Part shown: in pieces, positions 10,470 to 21,250 of the stretch
Layout of the letters: every line of letters starts with the position of its first letter
How positions within the stretch are numbered: the first letter of the stretch is position 1
Assembly: GCA_947095585.1 (NCBI GenBank)
Contig: OX352763.1
Span: forward strand, 20,881,462 to 20,945,461
Source: Nephrocerus scutellatus
Taxonomy: Eukaryota; Arthropoda; Insecta; Diptera; Pipunculidae
DNA length: 64,000 bases
Direction: 5' to 3'
Program-made: the position numbers and the translations under genes
Notes under the pieces: generated by a model
Database searches by the model: none
Seen by the model: the letters and a program-made list of their open reading frames with translations, nothing else
What the model was told of the DNA's origin: nothing

Positions 10470-12339
10470 ATGGGTAAATGCAAGGGTAAATCTGTAGAAA
10501 CAGCTCTGCATACGCTAGTATGTCTCATCGAATACTCCCTACACTACAAAGAGTACACTATGGTAGTTTTCCTAGAGATTGAAGGCGCTTTTAAGGTAGA
10601 TGACCACTTGGCGAAATGATTAACCTCCTACTCACAAGTCGGTTTGTTAACCCAAACTGGGTGTATCGTTGCTAGAAGATCTGTCAGCAGAGGAACCCTA
10701 CAAGGTGGAGTCCTGCCCCCCCCCCCCTTATATGGAACTTAGTGGTAAACGAGCTGATTGTATGCCTGAGAAGGGAGGGCTGCAGAGTTCATCTCAGGAA
10801 AGTACCTTAACACCTTAAGAGAACTCCTGCAAAATGCTCTCAATAAGCTTACAGATTGGGCAGATTGCTACGGTCCTCTTTACAAGGAAATACAAAATCC
10901 CACATGTTGACCCTCCATCTACTAAAGGTGCAAGATGCTAATCTCTCCGATAAAGCCAAGTATTTGGTTCTTATTTTGGATAGGAAGTTGAGCTGGAAAC
11001 CTAACATAGAAGAAAAATTTCGAAAACCACAGTGGCACTCTTCTCATGAAAAAAGGCCATTGTTAGCAGATGGAGTCTTCAACCCCATATAACTTATTGG
11101 CTATATATACATCGGTAGTTAGGCTTACTCTTATGACTGTTGGTGGACTGCCTTAAATAAGAATGTAAATCTAGATAAATTAAGCAAGGTCCAAAGATCA
11201 ACTAGTCTATGTATGAGCGGATCACTTCGTACAACCCCCTCAGCCGCACTGGACATTCTCTTCGACCTTACACCTTTCGACATTTTCAGCAGGCAAGTGG
11301 CTACTAGCTCAGATATGTGCCTGAAGGCTATCTTCCAGTGGACTAGGAATGAAATCAGCCACTCCTCTATCTTGAATTTAGTCAGGATCCCAGACAACAT
11401 ACACTACATCACTGCACAGCTCTATCTCAATAAAAACTTCCAGGTCACCTTCCTCTCCAGATCATTATGGGAGAAAAGCGCGTTCCTGGAAGATGAACAC
11501 ATTCATTTTTACACAAACGGGCCTAAAACAGATGACGGAGTTGGTAAAGGTGTTTTCTCAAAAAAGCTAAACTTTAGCCTCCCTATCCGTCTTCCTAATC
11601 ACTGTAGCGTTTTCCAGGCTGGGATTATGTAGATCTTGGCTGAAGAGTAACGTCATATCCGCTAAGGATATCCGTATATTCTCGGATAGCCAAGCCGCGC
11701 TGAAATCCCTAGCCCTTAGCTACCGATCATCTCTTAGGGAGGTGGCGGAGAAGTTTAATATCCACCTGTGTTGGGTGCCGGGTATGGGTGGTGACCAAAA
11801 TATGGTTCTCTGGGCATACCAATCGCTACATGAAAACTCATGTTAAAGCGGAATGCTATTAACAAAAGTAATCGTAGGTGATCAAACGGTATACAACTTG
11901 CATAGCGACAAAGCAGATCTGGCGCAAGTTGGAGCTGAAACGCTCCATGTGTTTGAATCGCACATCGGTGCTATTGTAGGTGTCATTACGGGATACTATC
12001 TTATTGGCAAGTATGTAGCAAGACTCGGAGAATTCTGGAATGACTTCTGCAGAAGCTGCATGGATGACGAGGAGGAGGAGACTATTATCCATCATCTCTA
12101 TACTTGTCTAACCCTCTCAAAGAAACGTAAACTCCATATGGGAGCTTTCTTCTACAACGAAACTAATGATCTTATTAACATTGATATCTGCAGTCTCGCT
12201 TCGCTTCATACGAAGCTCTAAGTGGTTCAACGAGTAGGTGGATGCAAACTTTCCTGATCCGTGTGGTATCAAAATGGACCATTGCTGGTCTAAGTGTGTC
12301 GGTTTTATTGACAGCCACCTAAAATACCTAACCTAACCT
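10470..12339 (+). mobile_element. Family B (I-like) retrotransposon: RT, RNase H, zinc tail
   Basis: A 5'-truncated, frameshifted copy. In order it shows GKSVETALHTLVCLIEYSLH and VVFLEIEGAF near 10470-10600 (RT motif A, D changed to E). Next is the RT thumb (KYLVLILDRKLSWKPNIEE, 10950-11010), then the connection region 11213-11632 (TPSAALDILFDLTPFDIFSR) ending in HFYTNGPKTDDGVGKGVFS, the start of RNase H. RFSDSQAALKSL-type sequence (IFSDSQAALKSLA) and LCWVPGMGG follow near 11670-11800. The tail has CRSCMDDEEEETIIHHLYTC. It ends in CCTAACCTAACCT at 12339. RNase H after RT places it in the I/Loa-type group. Catalytic residues are eroded and several stops interrupt it. Confidence 0.85.
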
Positions 12340-12389
12340 CCAAGTGGGAGCCAATGGTTCTAACCACTGACATATTTGCATTATTTTGT

Positions 12390-12640
12390 ATTACGATCTC
12401 GGTAATATATCCTTATTCTTATGAATAGGGCACATTATGGCTCTTTTCCAGTTTTCTGGCATCGTTTGTTTATCCCATACGTTCATTATTAATTTATGAA
12501 TTGTTTGATGTAGTGTTAGCTCTTCAGATTTAATGAGCTCCGCTGGGATATAATCTAATCCTGTGATGTTATTATTTTTGAGCCGATTTATCTAAATTTC
12601 CTCTTCTATGATTGGTACTTTTGACTTTGCTCATCAGTAG
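12390..12640 (-). mobile_element. RTE-like RT N-terminal fragment (divergent from family A)
   Basis: The minus strand reads INRLKNNNITGLDYIPAELI, then KLIMNVWDKQTMPENWKRAI and MCPIHKNKDILP. This is the conserved RT start (KNNKA.G.D.IPAELI ... P..W....I.PIHKKGD) seen also in family A at 16300-16480 and 26060-26260. It differs in sequence from those, so it is probably a separate subfamily. It directly follows the 3' end of the family B copy. Confidence 0.7.
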
Positions 12641-15289
12641 CGTATGGTATGGTTATGGTATTAATCGAACTAAACGCATAATATCAGTGCTTTCACCTTA
12701 ATTAACTTTTCAATAAAAAATCCTACATTAAATAATCATCCTTATCCTTTTTAAAGAGAAGCATAAAACCAAAAAATTACAAACGGGCTAAAATATGCCC
12801 GTTGGTTGTTTTAGGTATAAAGATACCGCGGTCGTTCTAGTACTAAATCAGCATCCACGAATCGTTTCGTTCGGCTCGTTCATATCTCAGTTCACGCGGA
12901 TAATAAAGCGATGCTTAAGCCTTTCGTTTTTATATTGTACGAGTATATTTTTTTTATACATACCATCAACCATTACTTTAATATTGCAAATTAGAAAGTT
13001 TATTCCATAGAAGAGCCACTAAAGCGTTTAATTTCCGCACTGCAAAAGTGGAAACTCATCAAATCGAAAGTGAAACGAGCTGAAGAGCAAGGAGCAACTC
13101 AGTCATTAAATAGTAAAACTGCGGAAATGGGTACACCTCTACTGATAGTATTTTCCAGGATAATAATTATAATATGCCGCAATATGCAGCAGGAATTGTT
13201 TACCACTTGCAAGTTTCACAAACGGCATCGTCCTTTCACTCAGTTTCCCTTATTCAATGCGGGTTGCATTCTTTTTACTCTCTCCCCATTTTCTTTTTTT
13301 TTTTTATATGTAGGTACTCGCATTCAATTTCATTTTCATTTCCCATTGTACGAGTATACTTTGCACTGATGATGATGATGATGATGAAAAAAACGTCAAG
13401 AGACCTTGAATTGCAATCAGCAAAAACTTTCATTGATGATGGAATACCAAGGAACATGATAATCATGGCTCATCATCATAAGGAGCAAAAGCACCAAGGA
13501 TAATAAACAAGGAAAGGAAATGTGCCTCTGGCAAACGTTGTCAGATCAGTGCACTATCGTTTGCAGAAACAACCACACACATATAGGGAGCAACAATCAC
13601 ACAATAGCAATAATAATTACTCACTGCAAAAATAACAATAATAATAATTACAACGTATCATGGAACATGGAAGAGTTTGAAGAGAGACTGTGAAGAACTA
13701 CTTGTCCTCCCTCCAGCATGCTCGAGTCAGGTTTGTTGTCCCTTAAAGGCCAACAATATTTCCCAGATTTCATGTTTTTATTATTGTAACAAGTTGGAGT
13801 AATGTGGTGGTTGAGAGATGGGATGAACGAAGAATATGTTCGCCATTCTTCATCATGTGGTGCATTATCTGAATCGTATTTAGCTCCCATTGCAATGCTC
13901 GAAGGTAACTTTTTTTTACTTAGTAGGGATTTTCCATCGTCAAAATGACACAAAGAAGGAGTAAAGGACCTTCTTGCATGTGCCAGCGCTCGCCATGTTA
14001 TTTACGCTTCCTGCCGCCTGGTGCTGCTGGTGATAAATTCATTTTTTGCTCATGTGAAGATGACACTTCGCCCTCCCACTGAGCATAGCGTGTTATGCTG
14101 TGACAGTTGTTGTTTTCGTGACGGTGCACCACCATCGGCTTCTTTTTATTTGCAACGCTACATTGAAGTCTCCAGCACAAAACGTTGAATTCCTTCCAAC
14201 ATAGAGACGCAACTAAATGGAGTGGACAAAAAGCAAAAATAATCTCACAAATGAAATGGAGTCAAAAAATGTACACAAAAATGCGCTGGCAAATGAAAAA
14301 CATGAGGCACCTCAGTGACACGGTGACGGCACCTCACACCAAATGGAGCGGCAAGCATTTTTTTTTTGTTGTGGTTGTTTTTTTGTTGATCTTCTCATTC
14401 AAGAATTGAATTTTTTCTTGCTGTTGCTGGTGGTATCATTGCATCGTGGTACTCCACTCGTTGTGATTGCTTAATTCTCAAAATCAAAATCGGATTCCAC
14501 ACAAAATGACTCTTCATCCAGTGTCCCATACACATATGGCACTGTGCACAGACCCAAGTGTTTGTTGACGAAAGAAAATCTCTGCTTTGTTCTGTAGGAC
14601 ATGGGTCGGAAGACTTCTCTTCATGTGGGCAATAATAAAAATTAGCGCGAATTTTGAAAAGAAGAACATCGGTGATAGAGGGAGTGGGAGGTGGGGAGTG
14701 GCGGTGTGCATCGTGCACTTGCTTAGAGATGTGTGCGGTTAGGCAGCCTTGCTTGCTCGGATGCTTTTGATGCTCCCCAATGAATGCACATGTTACGATG
14801 TGTAAACTGCCTGGTGATTAATTGGAAACGCATGTGATACGCACAAAGAGTTATTGCTTTTTCCACATAATTTATGATCCTGTGCTACATGACGCTGCTG
14901 CTTCTGAGGAGAATTATGAGTTTGTTTTTGATTTTGGAGCAGAGCAGGCAGGCAGGCAGGCAGGCGTTCCATTTGAAGTAGACAAGAGCAACATGTCAAC
15001 TTGTATCTAGAGATTTTCCATTGAAGAGGAAAATTCGCCATTATTGAGAAAAGTTATTAGTTTTACTTTGTAGTAATTGTAAGGAAAGCTGCAAGAGCCC
15101 AGCAATTCGGTGATCAGTATGTAGGCCACATTGACTAATGGTATACAAACTGAAACTGGTGCAGTGAAACTGTTAAATTATCAAAACTGAGCAAGTGTAA
15201 CAATTTTGGGAAGCGGAGCATAAAACGGAATTATTGCAAAGGGTTCGATAACAGACTTTACAGAACATTATTAGGAAGCAATTGCTTTC
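12641..15289. other. No recognised gene; simple repeats
   Basis: Open frames here (13070-13503, 14395-14718 and others) overlap on both strands and follow low-complexity runs. Those runs include poly-T near 13296-13308, ATG repeats at about 13368-13386 and an AGGC microsatellite at about 14944-14965. No domain motif was seen. Words such as AAATGGAGTGG and ATGAAATGGAGTC recur around 14210-14350, hinting at degraded local duplication. Confidence 0.4.
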
Positions 15290-17225
15290 ACAGTAGGCAT
15301 GCCTGTCCTCATCGTAAAAATCATTCTGGGGGATATGAATGCCATAATAGGTAGGAAGCCAGTATTCAGGCAGTACATTGGTACCCATAGATTACACGAG
15401 AACACTAATAACATGGTATAACAAGTCATAGAGATGACAGCAAGCAATAATATGGTCGTTGCGAGTACAAGGTTTGCGCGTAAAAATATCCACAAAGCTA
15501 CCTGGGTATCTCCTGATGGAGCTACACGCAACCAGATAGACCACGTGTTGATTGACCGCCGCCACAACCCGAACCTGATGACGGAACGAACGTACCGAGG
15601 TGCCAACGTCGACTCGGACCACTATCTTGTTGGTATGGTGCTCCGAGCGAGGATTGCATCATCACGAACGACTGCATCCACGAATCAGGTTCGAGTCAAC
15701 ACAGCGCAACGATGAGACCAGAAACAACTACGGTCAAACGACAGGACTCGCCCTAAATGCAGGGAGAGTAAGTCCTGTGGCTGAGATATCGGGCGTAGAA
15801 GAGAAATGGACACGCCTTAAGAATACTGTCACTGGTACTGCTGACTCCATCATGGACAGTAGTCGTAGAGATCGGAACGACTGGTTCGATGACGAATATA
15901 AGCTAGCGACTGAACGTAAGAATGCAACAATCTCATAGTACGCAGGCATGCGAAGATGAATATAAAGAGCTTAGAAGATATGAAAAAACAGTTCACCGGG
16001 GAAAGAAAGCAACTTGGGAGAAGAATCTCCGTGAACTAGAACAGTACAGAGAGCGAGGACCGCACCAGGCGCGGAATTTCTGCCAAAGATTTCGCGGTAT
16101 GACGTAATATACACCGCGTAGCACATACGCAAAGACAAAGAGGTTAATCTGATCACCGAACTCAAAAGAATCGTAGAGCGATGGGAACAGCACTTTCATG
16201 AGTTGCTTAATGGCCAGCTAACTGAGGAATTGGAGGTTCCACCAAAGACCGACCACACTATGATGCTGTCCCAAGCATAGGAGAACTTAACAGAGCAATA
16301 AATCGGCTCAAAAATAATAAGGCCCGGGATCAGATGGGATCCCAGCGTAGCTGATTAAAACAGAATGCCCCGCAATACACCAAGCAATTCATGAACTTAT
16401 AATGGTAGTATGGCAAGAAGAAGCGTTGCCAGAAGACTGGCGAAGAGGCATCCTGTACTCAATACATAAGAAAGGATATATCATAACATGCAGCAATTAT
16501 CGTGGGGTCCGACAAGGGGATGGACTGTCCTGCGTCCTCTTCAACCTGGCGTTGGAGAAATTTATCCGAGATTCTGATGTCCCGGCGAGAGGAACAATGC
16601 TCTATGAGTCCATTCTTATCCTGGCTTATGCAGACGATATTGACATCGTTGGTAGAAACCGAAGAGCTGCAGGAAGCTTTCATTCGGATAGAGACGGCGG
16701 CACGAAATCTGGGGCAAAACAAAGTACATGGTGGCCACGTCTGTGAGTAGAAGATCCAACATTGGTCCTGCAATTAAAATAGTGGAGCGCGAATTTGAAG
16801 TAGTGCAATCCTTTAACTATCTCGGGTCAACTATAGCAGCCGATAACAGCATGGGACCAGAAATACGCGCACGGTTGCTGAAAGCAAACAAAACCTACTA
16901 TAGTCTGTCAAGACTCTTCAAATCCAGGAACTTTACCATAATATCCAAGCTGTTGTTATATAAGACAATGGTTACATATGTATCCGAGACTTGGGTGCTC
17001 AGCAAAAAGCATTCTGACCTCTTAGCCGCGTGCGAGAGAAAAGTCTTACGGGGAATTGTTGGCCCCGTATGTGAAGAAGGACAATTCCGGAGACTCTATA
17101 ATGATGAGATGTACGAGCGTTACCGCGATGTCGATATAGTGAAGAGAATTAAGCTCGGTAGGCATGACCCCTAGCTCGCATGATCGAAGAGGATCCTGCT
17201 CGGAAAGTCATTTGCGGTAGGATTT
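15290..17225 (+). mobile_element. Family A (RTE-like) retrotransposon, endonuclease to RT C-terminus
   Basis: This copy has the best-preserved catalytic motifs of the family in the window. The endonuclease part gives VKIILGDMNAIIGRKPVF (catalytic GD.NA), IHKATWVSPDGATRNQIDHV and YRGANVDSDHYLVGMVL (catalytic SDH). A linker (VEEKWTRLKNTVTGTADSI, RDRNDWFDDEYKLATERK) leads to the RT: WQEEALPEDWRRGILYSIHK, CSNYRG, RQGDGLSCVLFNLALEKFI (motif B), LILAYADDIDIVGRNRR (motif C, intact YADD). The C-terminus has FNYLGSTIAADNSMGPEIRA and YNDEMYERYRDVDIVKRIKL. CSNYRG is fused to VRQGDG near 16500, so the RT part holding motif A is deleted. Stops and frameshifts occur throughout. It is truncated at both ends. 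Confidence 0.9.
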
Positions 17226-19480
17226 TTGGAACTACTATCAATATGATCATTTTATATTAAAGATTCTTGTGATTCTTCTGATAGAGTTCGCGGCCATCAA
17301 TATTTGCATGCCGAGCAATATGACCACCTTTTTCTCAACTTCAAAAATACAAACATTTAATTGCGCAATTTAGCCGATATACACAATTAAATAATTGGGT
17401 CAAAGCACTCATTCGAGTTTTAATAATCAAAACCAATGATTACTGCTTTGTAGATTGCTAATTACTTGGAGCGTGCGACCAACATTGCAGCAATAAAATT
17501 GATTTGCAATTAGTACGCGATTGACAGCAACCGGTTTTGTTGCCGGACGCAACAACAACAATTACCATAACAATAAAATTCATTATACAATCGCAATAAA
17601 CTAAACGACCAATTATAAGCTGTGGGGGGTCTTTGGGTCATTTGGCCGGAAATGTCGATACACTATCATTGATACTGTATGGTTGTATAGATGGAAATTT
17701 GTGGAACAATATTACCAAAAACAATGCGTCATGTGTGTGTGAGTATTTTATTCTGTGAAGGTGTACGCACACCTGTGCATCCGTGCACCACCAATTTTGC
17801 ACTTACGAGGAGTGAAATGGACTGAAATGATGCTCCCCGTCAACCCGCCAACTCCACCGTGTAGTGTGCCTAAGAATCAAAATTATTATGTGGTAATTTA
17901 ATGGAGATGGTTACGCAGCTCGTGCCATTCAATCTGGCACTCCACCTCTATCCCATATCCCTCAGACATGCACTTCACAATGCGTGGAAGTGCACAAGGA
18001 GATGAGCCATTATGAGATAAGATCCCGACTTGTGATTATTTGTTAAGTCTCTTTACACTTTCCTCGCTCTCTAACAACCTCGGTTCAGTTGGTTGGTTGG
18101 ATAGGTGTTGTTGTATCGCATCGTAATAGTAACTCAAATCTCGACAGTCCATTTGCCCCGTAGCACTGATGATGATTATGATTATTGCTATTGCATCCCA
18201 ACAATTCCCAACTACTATACGACGCACGACGTTAAGGGATCAGAAGCTATGCGAATATATTCCAGGCAGTGAGCACACACATAAACTCTGCACCATTACC
18301 GACAGAATGAGAAGCGGAGGGGAAAGTCGTTGTCGCCGTCCTCACACAGGAGCATCAAAGCAGCAGTCACAGGAACCAAAGCTTTGTGCTTCAGCGTTAG
18401 TGACCGGTTAGTTCATTCCATTTAGCCTCGGGTCGTTACTCATTTAGGCCGGTTTGGTTGCTGGCCGGCGCTCTGCCTGTATGTACTGGAGTACTTCCTC
18501 CAGCATTAACGTTACCATTACCGTCTCGAATAAATCATCCATCGAATAGACCTCCAATTATTTGTCAATTTATGTCTCCTTCAAGGGCAGCAGACTATAA
18601 ATAATTGCGTTAGCATTTGAGTTGAGTTGAGTTGAGTTGAGTTAGGTCGTAAGATGCCTCCTGCGTACTCGCGTCGTACATCATCGAGATGAAAACCCAA
18701 ACCAAAAGCGAAAAAGCATCTCGCTTAATGCATGGCTACTCCTTTTCATATAAATATTTAGCATTGAGTTCTCTGGATTTAAATTGTATTGCTGTTGCCG
18801 TAACTGGAGCCACTCCACCGTCCACATGAAGGTTAATAATTCATACATTAGGTTACAATCAGAAATCGCCCTAGCAAGTTTCTGCATTTGACTGCTTGTT
18901 AACGGCTGACAAGATAAAGAGAAGTGCAGACTTAGATCTTTTCTGCTTTTTCATTGCGTGAATGCGAGTGACAAAAGCTTCTTCTTTCGTTTTGTATTTT
19001 TGAATTGTTGTTCTTTACCTGTCTTTTTATACAAGCGGGTCGAGTTATCGAAATTATAGTATAAAGATGAGAACTTTATGTGGCTTACAGTATCTTTGTT
19101 CGTACTTTTTTGGAAGTATATGTTTTTTTGCTACAATCTATGACATTTTCGACATTCAATTGGACCTACAAAATACATCATCATCATATTCAGAATAGGG
19201 TCAACGCGGTCTCTTAGGTAAACCCAAGGCTTGCAGTATAATTTGGAGCGAATTGTATTTGAATTGAACATAGAGAAGGAATGATCAACTTTTAGTCAAT
19301 CTTTGATAGTTCATCAAATTAGTTGACTGGCAGTCACCAGTTTGCACGGTCCAATATTTCTACCTCAAATAAACTAACTATAGTGTCGGGGGGATAGTGA
19401 AAAACACGTCTCTTTCGGGAATCGAATAAAGTATTTTTAGGTTTCTCATATGGTCACCATGTTTGTACTTGTACTTTAAC
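17226..19480. other. No recognised gene; possible regulatory DNA
   Basis: No coding motif was seen. The stretch 17330-17640 has many TAAT/ATTA words and CAATAAAATT repeats, with little low-complexity padding. That is the kind of composition seen in fly enhancers, but composition alone cannot prove it. A (GAGTT)n run lies at about 18617-18644. The minus-strand frames at 18036-18227 and 18681-18887 match nothing I know. Confidence 0.35.
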
Positions 19481-19489
19481 TGTATCGTA

Positions 19490-19740
19490 ATAGCTCATCT
19501 AGCGGTTATATTTCTAATTAAGATTTGTATTGGTGAAAGCACTATGACAGCTTCTAATGCCACCGTAGGGCAGGTACGCATGGCACCCGTTATACCGAGA
19601 CAGGAAATACTTTGAAGCTTCTGAAGCTTATTTGCTGTTGTCCGTTCAAAAACTTTCGGCCACCAAACGATGATCACGTACGAGATAAAAGACCGCACCA
19701 TTACTGTATATATCTAGTGCATTATTCTCAGTGGTACTGG
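19490..19740 (-). mobile_element. Family B (I-like) RT C-terminal fragment
   Basis: The minus strand frame 19495-19701 reads VRSFISYVIIVWWPKVFERT, then ANKLQKLQ and ITGAMRTCPTVALEAVIVLS and ends IQILIRN. This is the region between RT and RNase H in I-like LINEs (the R....Y....WWP......KL.K.QR..C..ITGA.RTTP..AL....P pattern). It matches the family B copy at 11150-11290 (WWTALNKN, LSKVQRS, SGSLRTTPSAALDIL). The fragment is short and bounded by unrelated DNA. Confidence 0.75.
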
Positions 19741-20489
19741 AGGTCAAAGAAACTGGTCGTGGGACTTGCTTATTAGATTTGGTATCGTACCAAAGCCTGT
19801 TTAGTGGGAATTATACCGGAACCGACGGGACTATCATGGCCAGTGAAATAGCTCGTCGAACTACCGACTTCCTCTTTGTCCGGGGTGCCACAAGCAGACG
19901 CTAAAACATTGTCGGTGCTCTTAAGAATCAACTGGACCCTGGTCAATACTTTTGCAGGTTTTAAGCCTCATCATGGAGGCGTCATTTATCGTCAGTACGA
20001 GGTGGAGGTTCACACCTTCCTTCTTCCTTTGTAAAATCTTCCATGATTTGGTTGTTACCGCAATCTTTTCTGAGGACAGCTATAGATTAAGCAACTAAGC
20101 TCCCTCTTAGCCATGCATCCATCGGCTGTTACACCTAAGATAAGGAATGGCTTTTACTGAGGACAGGACTAATCGGTTTCCTCAAACCATCCACATTTAC
20201 CCGGGGTTGGAACCGGCATGCTACCCTCGTAACAAGGCGGAGTTAGTTAAAGGTTAATAATAGAAGAGAAAATGACTATATTATAAAAACTCCACTGCAA
20301 AAAGATATAGTTATGCAAGTTAGGCGTTTTCAGAAACTTTTTTATTAGTCATTTTGAAAAAAGAACTCATGAAAATTTACCCATAGGCTTGAGCTTAGAT
20401 CAGCTAAAAAATAAAAGTTCTAAGAAATATAAGAAATAAGTTCCAGATATATTATTATTATTATATATTACAATTGTTTTGCAGATTGT
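19741..20489. other. Uncharacterised, possibly retroelement-derived DNA
   Basis: The sequence between about 19760 and 20250 is richer in G+C and looks like eroded coding or leader DNA (for example TTACCCGGGGTTGGAACCGG near 20200). No conserved RT, endonuclease or gag motif could be read in any frame. It may be the 5' part of the adjacent minus-strand family B copy, but I cannot support that directly. Confidence 0.3.
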
Positions 20490-21250
20490 CCATTAGATGA
20501 TGTTTTCATGAGTAGACTCTATATCATACTTCATCGATGGGTTTGATACTTGGTAAACTAGGCAGATAAATAGGGCAAGGCTGTCTAGAATGGGGGCATT
20601 GTCTTATATTAGTATATTATATATATTATATTATATTTAGTAGCCTAGTCGTACAACTGCAGGACCGTGATGAGATGATGTTTTCCCGAGAGGACCGCTG
20701 TATCGTACTTCATCGATGTGTTACTTGGTAAACTCGGCAGATAAATAGGGCAGGCTGCTAGTACTTAGAATGTGTAGAATTGGCACTGTCTTCGTATTTA
20801 GCAGCCTAGTCGTACAATTGCAGGACCAATATGAGATGATGTGTGATACTTGGTAAACTCGGAAGATAAATAGGGCAAGGCTGCTAGTACTTAGAACGTC
20901 TAGAATGGGCACTGTCTTCGTATTTAGAAGACTAGTCGTAGAACTGCAGGCCGTGATTTGCCTGGGATAGTTTCTATCCTAGGGGGTCAATGATAGGATG
21001 CTATCCTAGTGACAAATGCTTGGGTTCGAGGTTCTGAATGATGTGCTGCCAGAATTAGCACTCATACTGAACGAGCTAATGCCTTTGATGTCAGATTTTA
21101 CCAAGGTCGCATTGGTAATACGGAAGTTGGTTTATGCCAACGGATGAGGTTGACCTCCTTGGAGGTTAGCTGAGTCTGTGCCTCCTATTGGTTGAGGACC
21201 CAGGTTGAGCAGTGGGCTTGAGCACTAGTATTGGTACATCAATAGTCCCC
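20490..21250. repeat. Family G: tandem ~175-bp monomers plus shared downstream block
   Basis: Three monomers sit in tandem. The shared word CAGATAAATA (or AAGATAAATA) lies at 20563, 20738 and 20863, giving spacings of 175 and 125 bp, so the third unit lacks about 50 bp. Each unit has ACTTGGTAAACT, GGCAGATAAATAGGGCA and CACTGTCTTCGTATTTAG. The downstream block starts near 20956 with GCCTGGGATAGTTTCTAT. It runs through GTGACAAATGCTTGGGTTCG to GGTTGAGGACCCAGG at about 21205. The single-unit copy at 45435-45795 has the same order, so monomers plus block form one repeat family. Tandem 5' monomers occur in some retrotransposon promoters; that role here is inference. Confidence 0.65.

Noticed and set aside
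12325..12340. CCTAACCTAACCT as insect telomere repeat (TTAGG)n
   Set aside because: Only about 2.5 units, placed exactly at the 3' end of the family B copy. It is better explained as that element's short 3' repeat, and flies generally lack TTAGG telomeres.
20490..20990. Long terminal repeats of an LTR retrotransposon
   Set aside because: Units are directly tandem with no internal element, primer-binding site or gag/pol reading frame between them.
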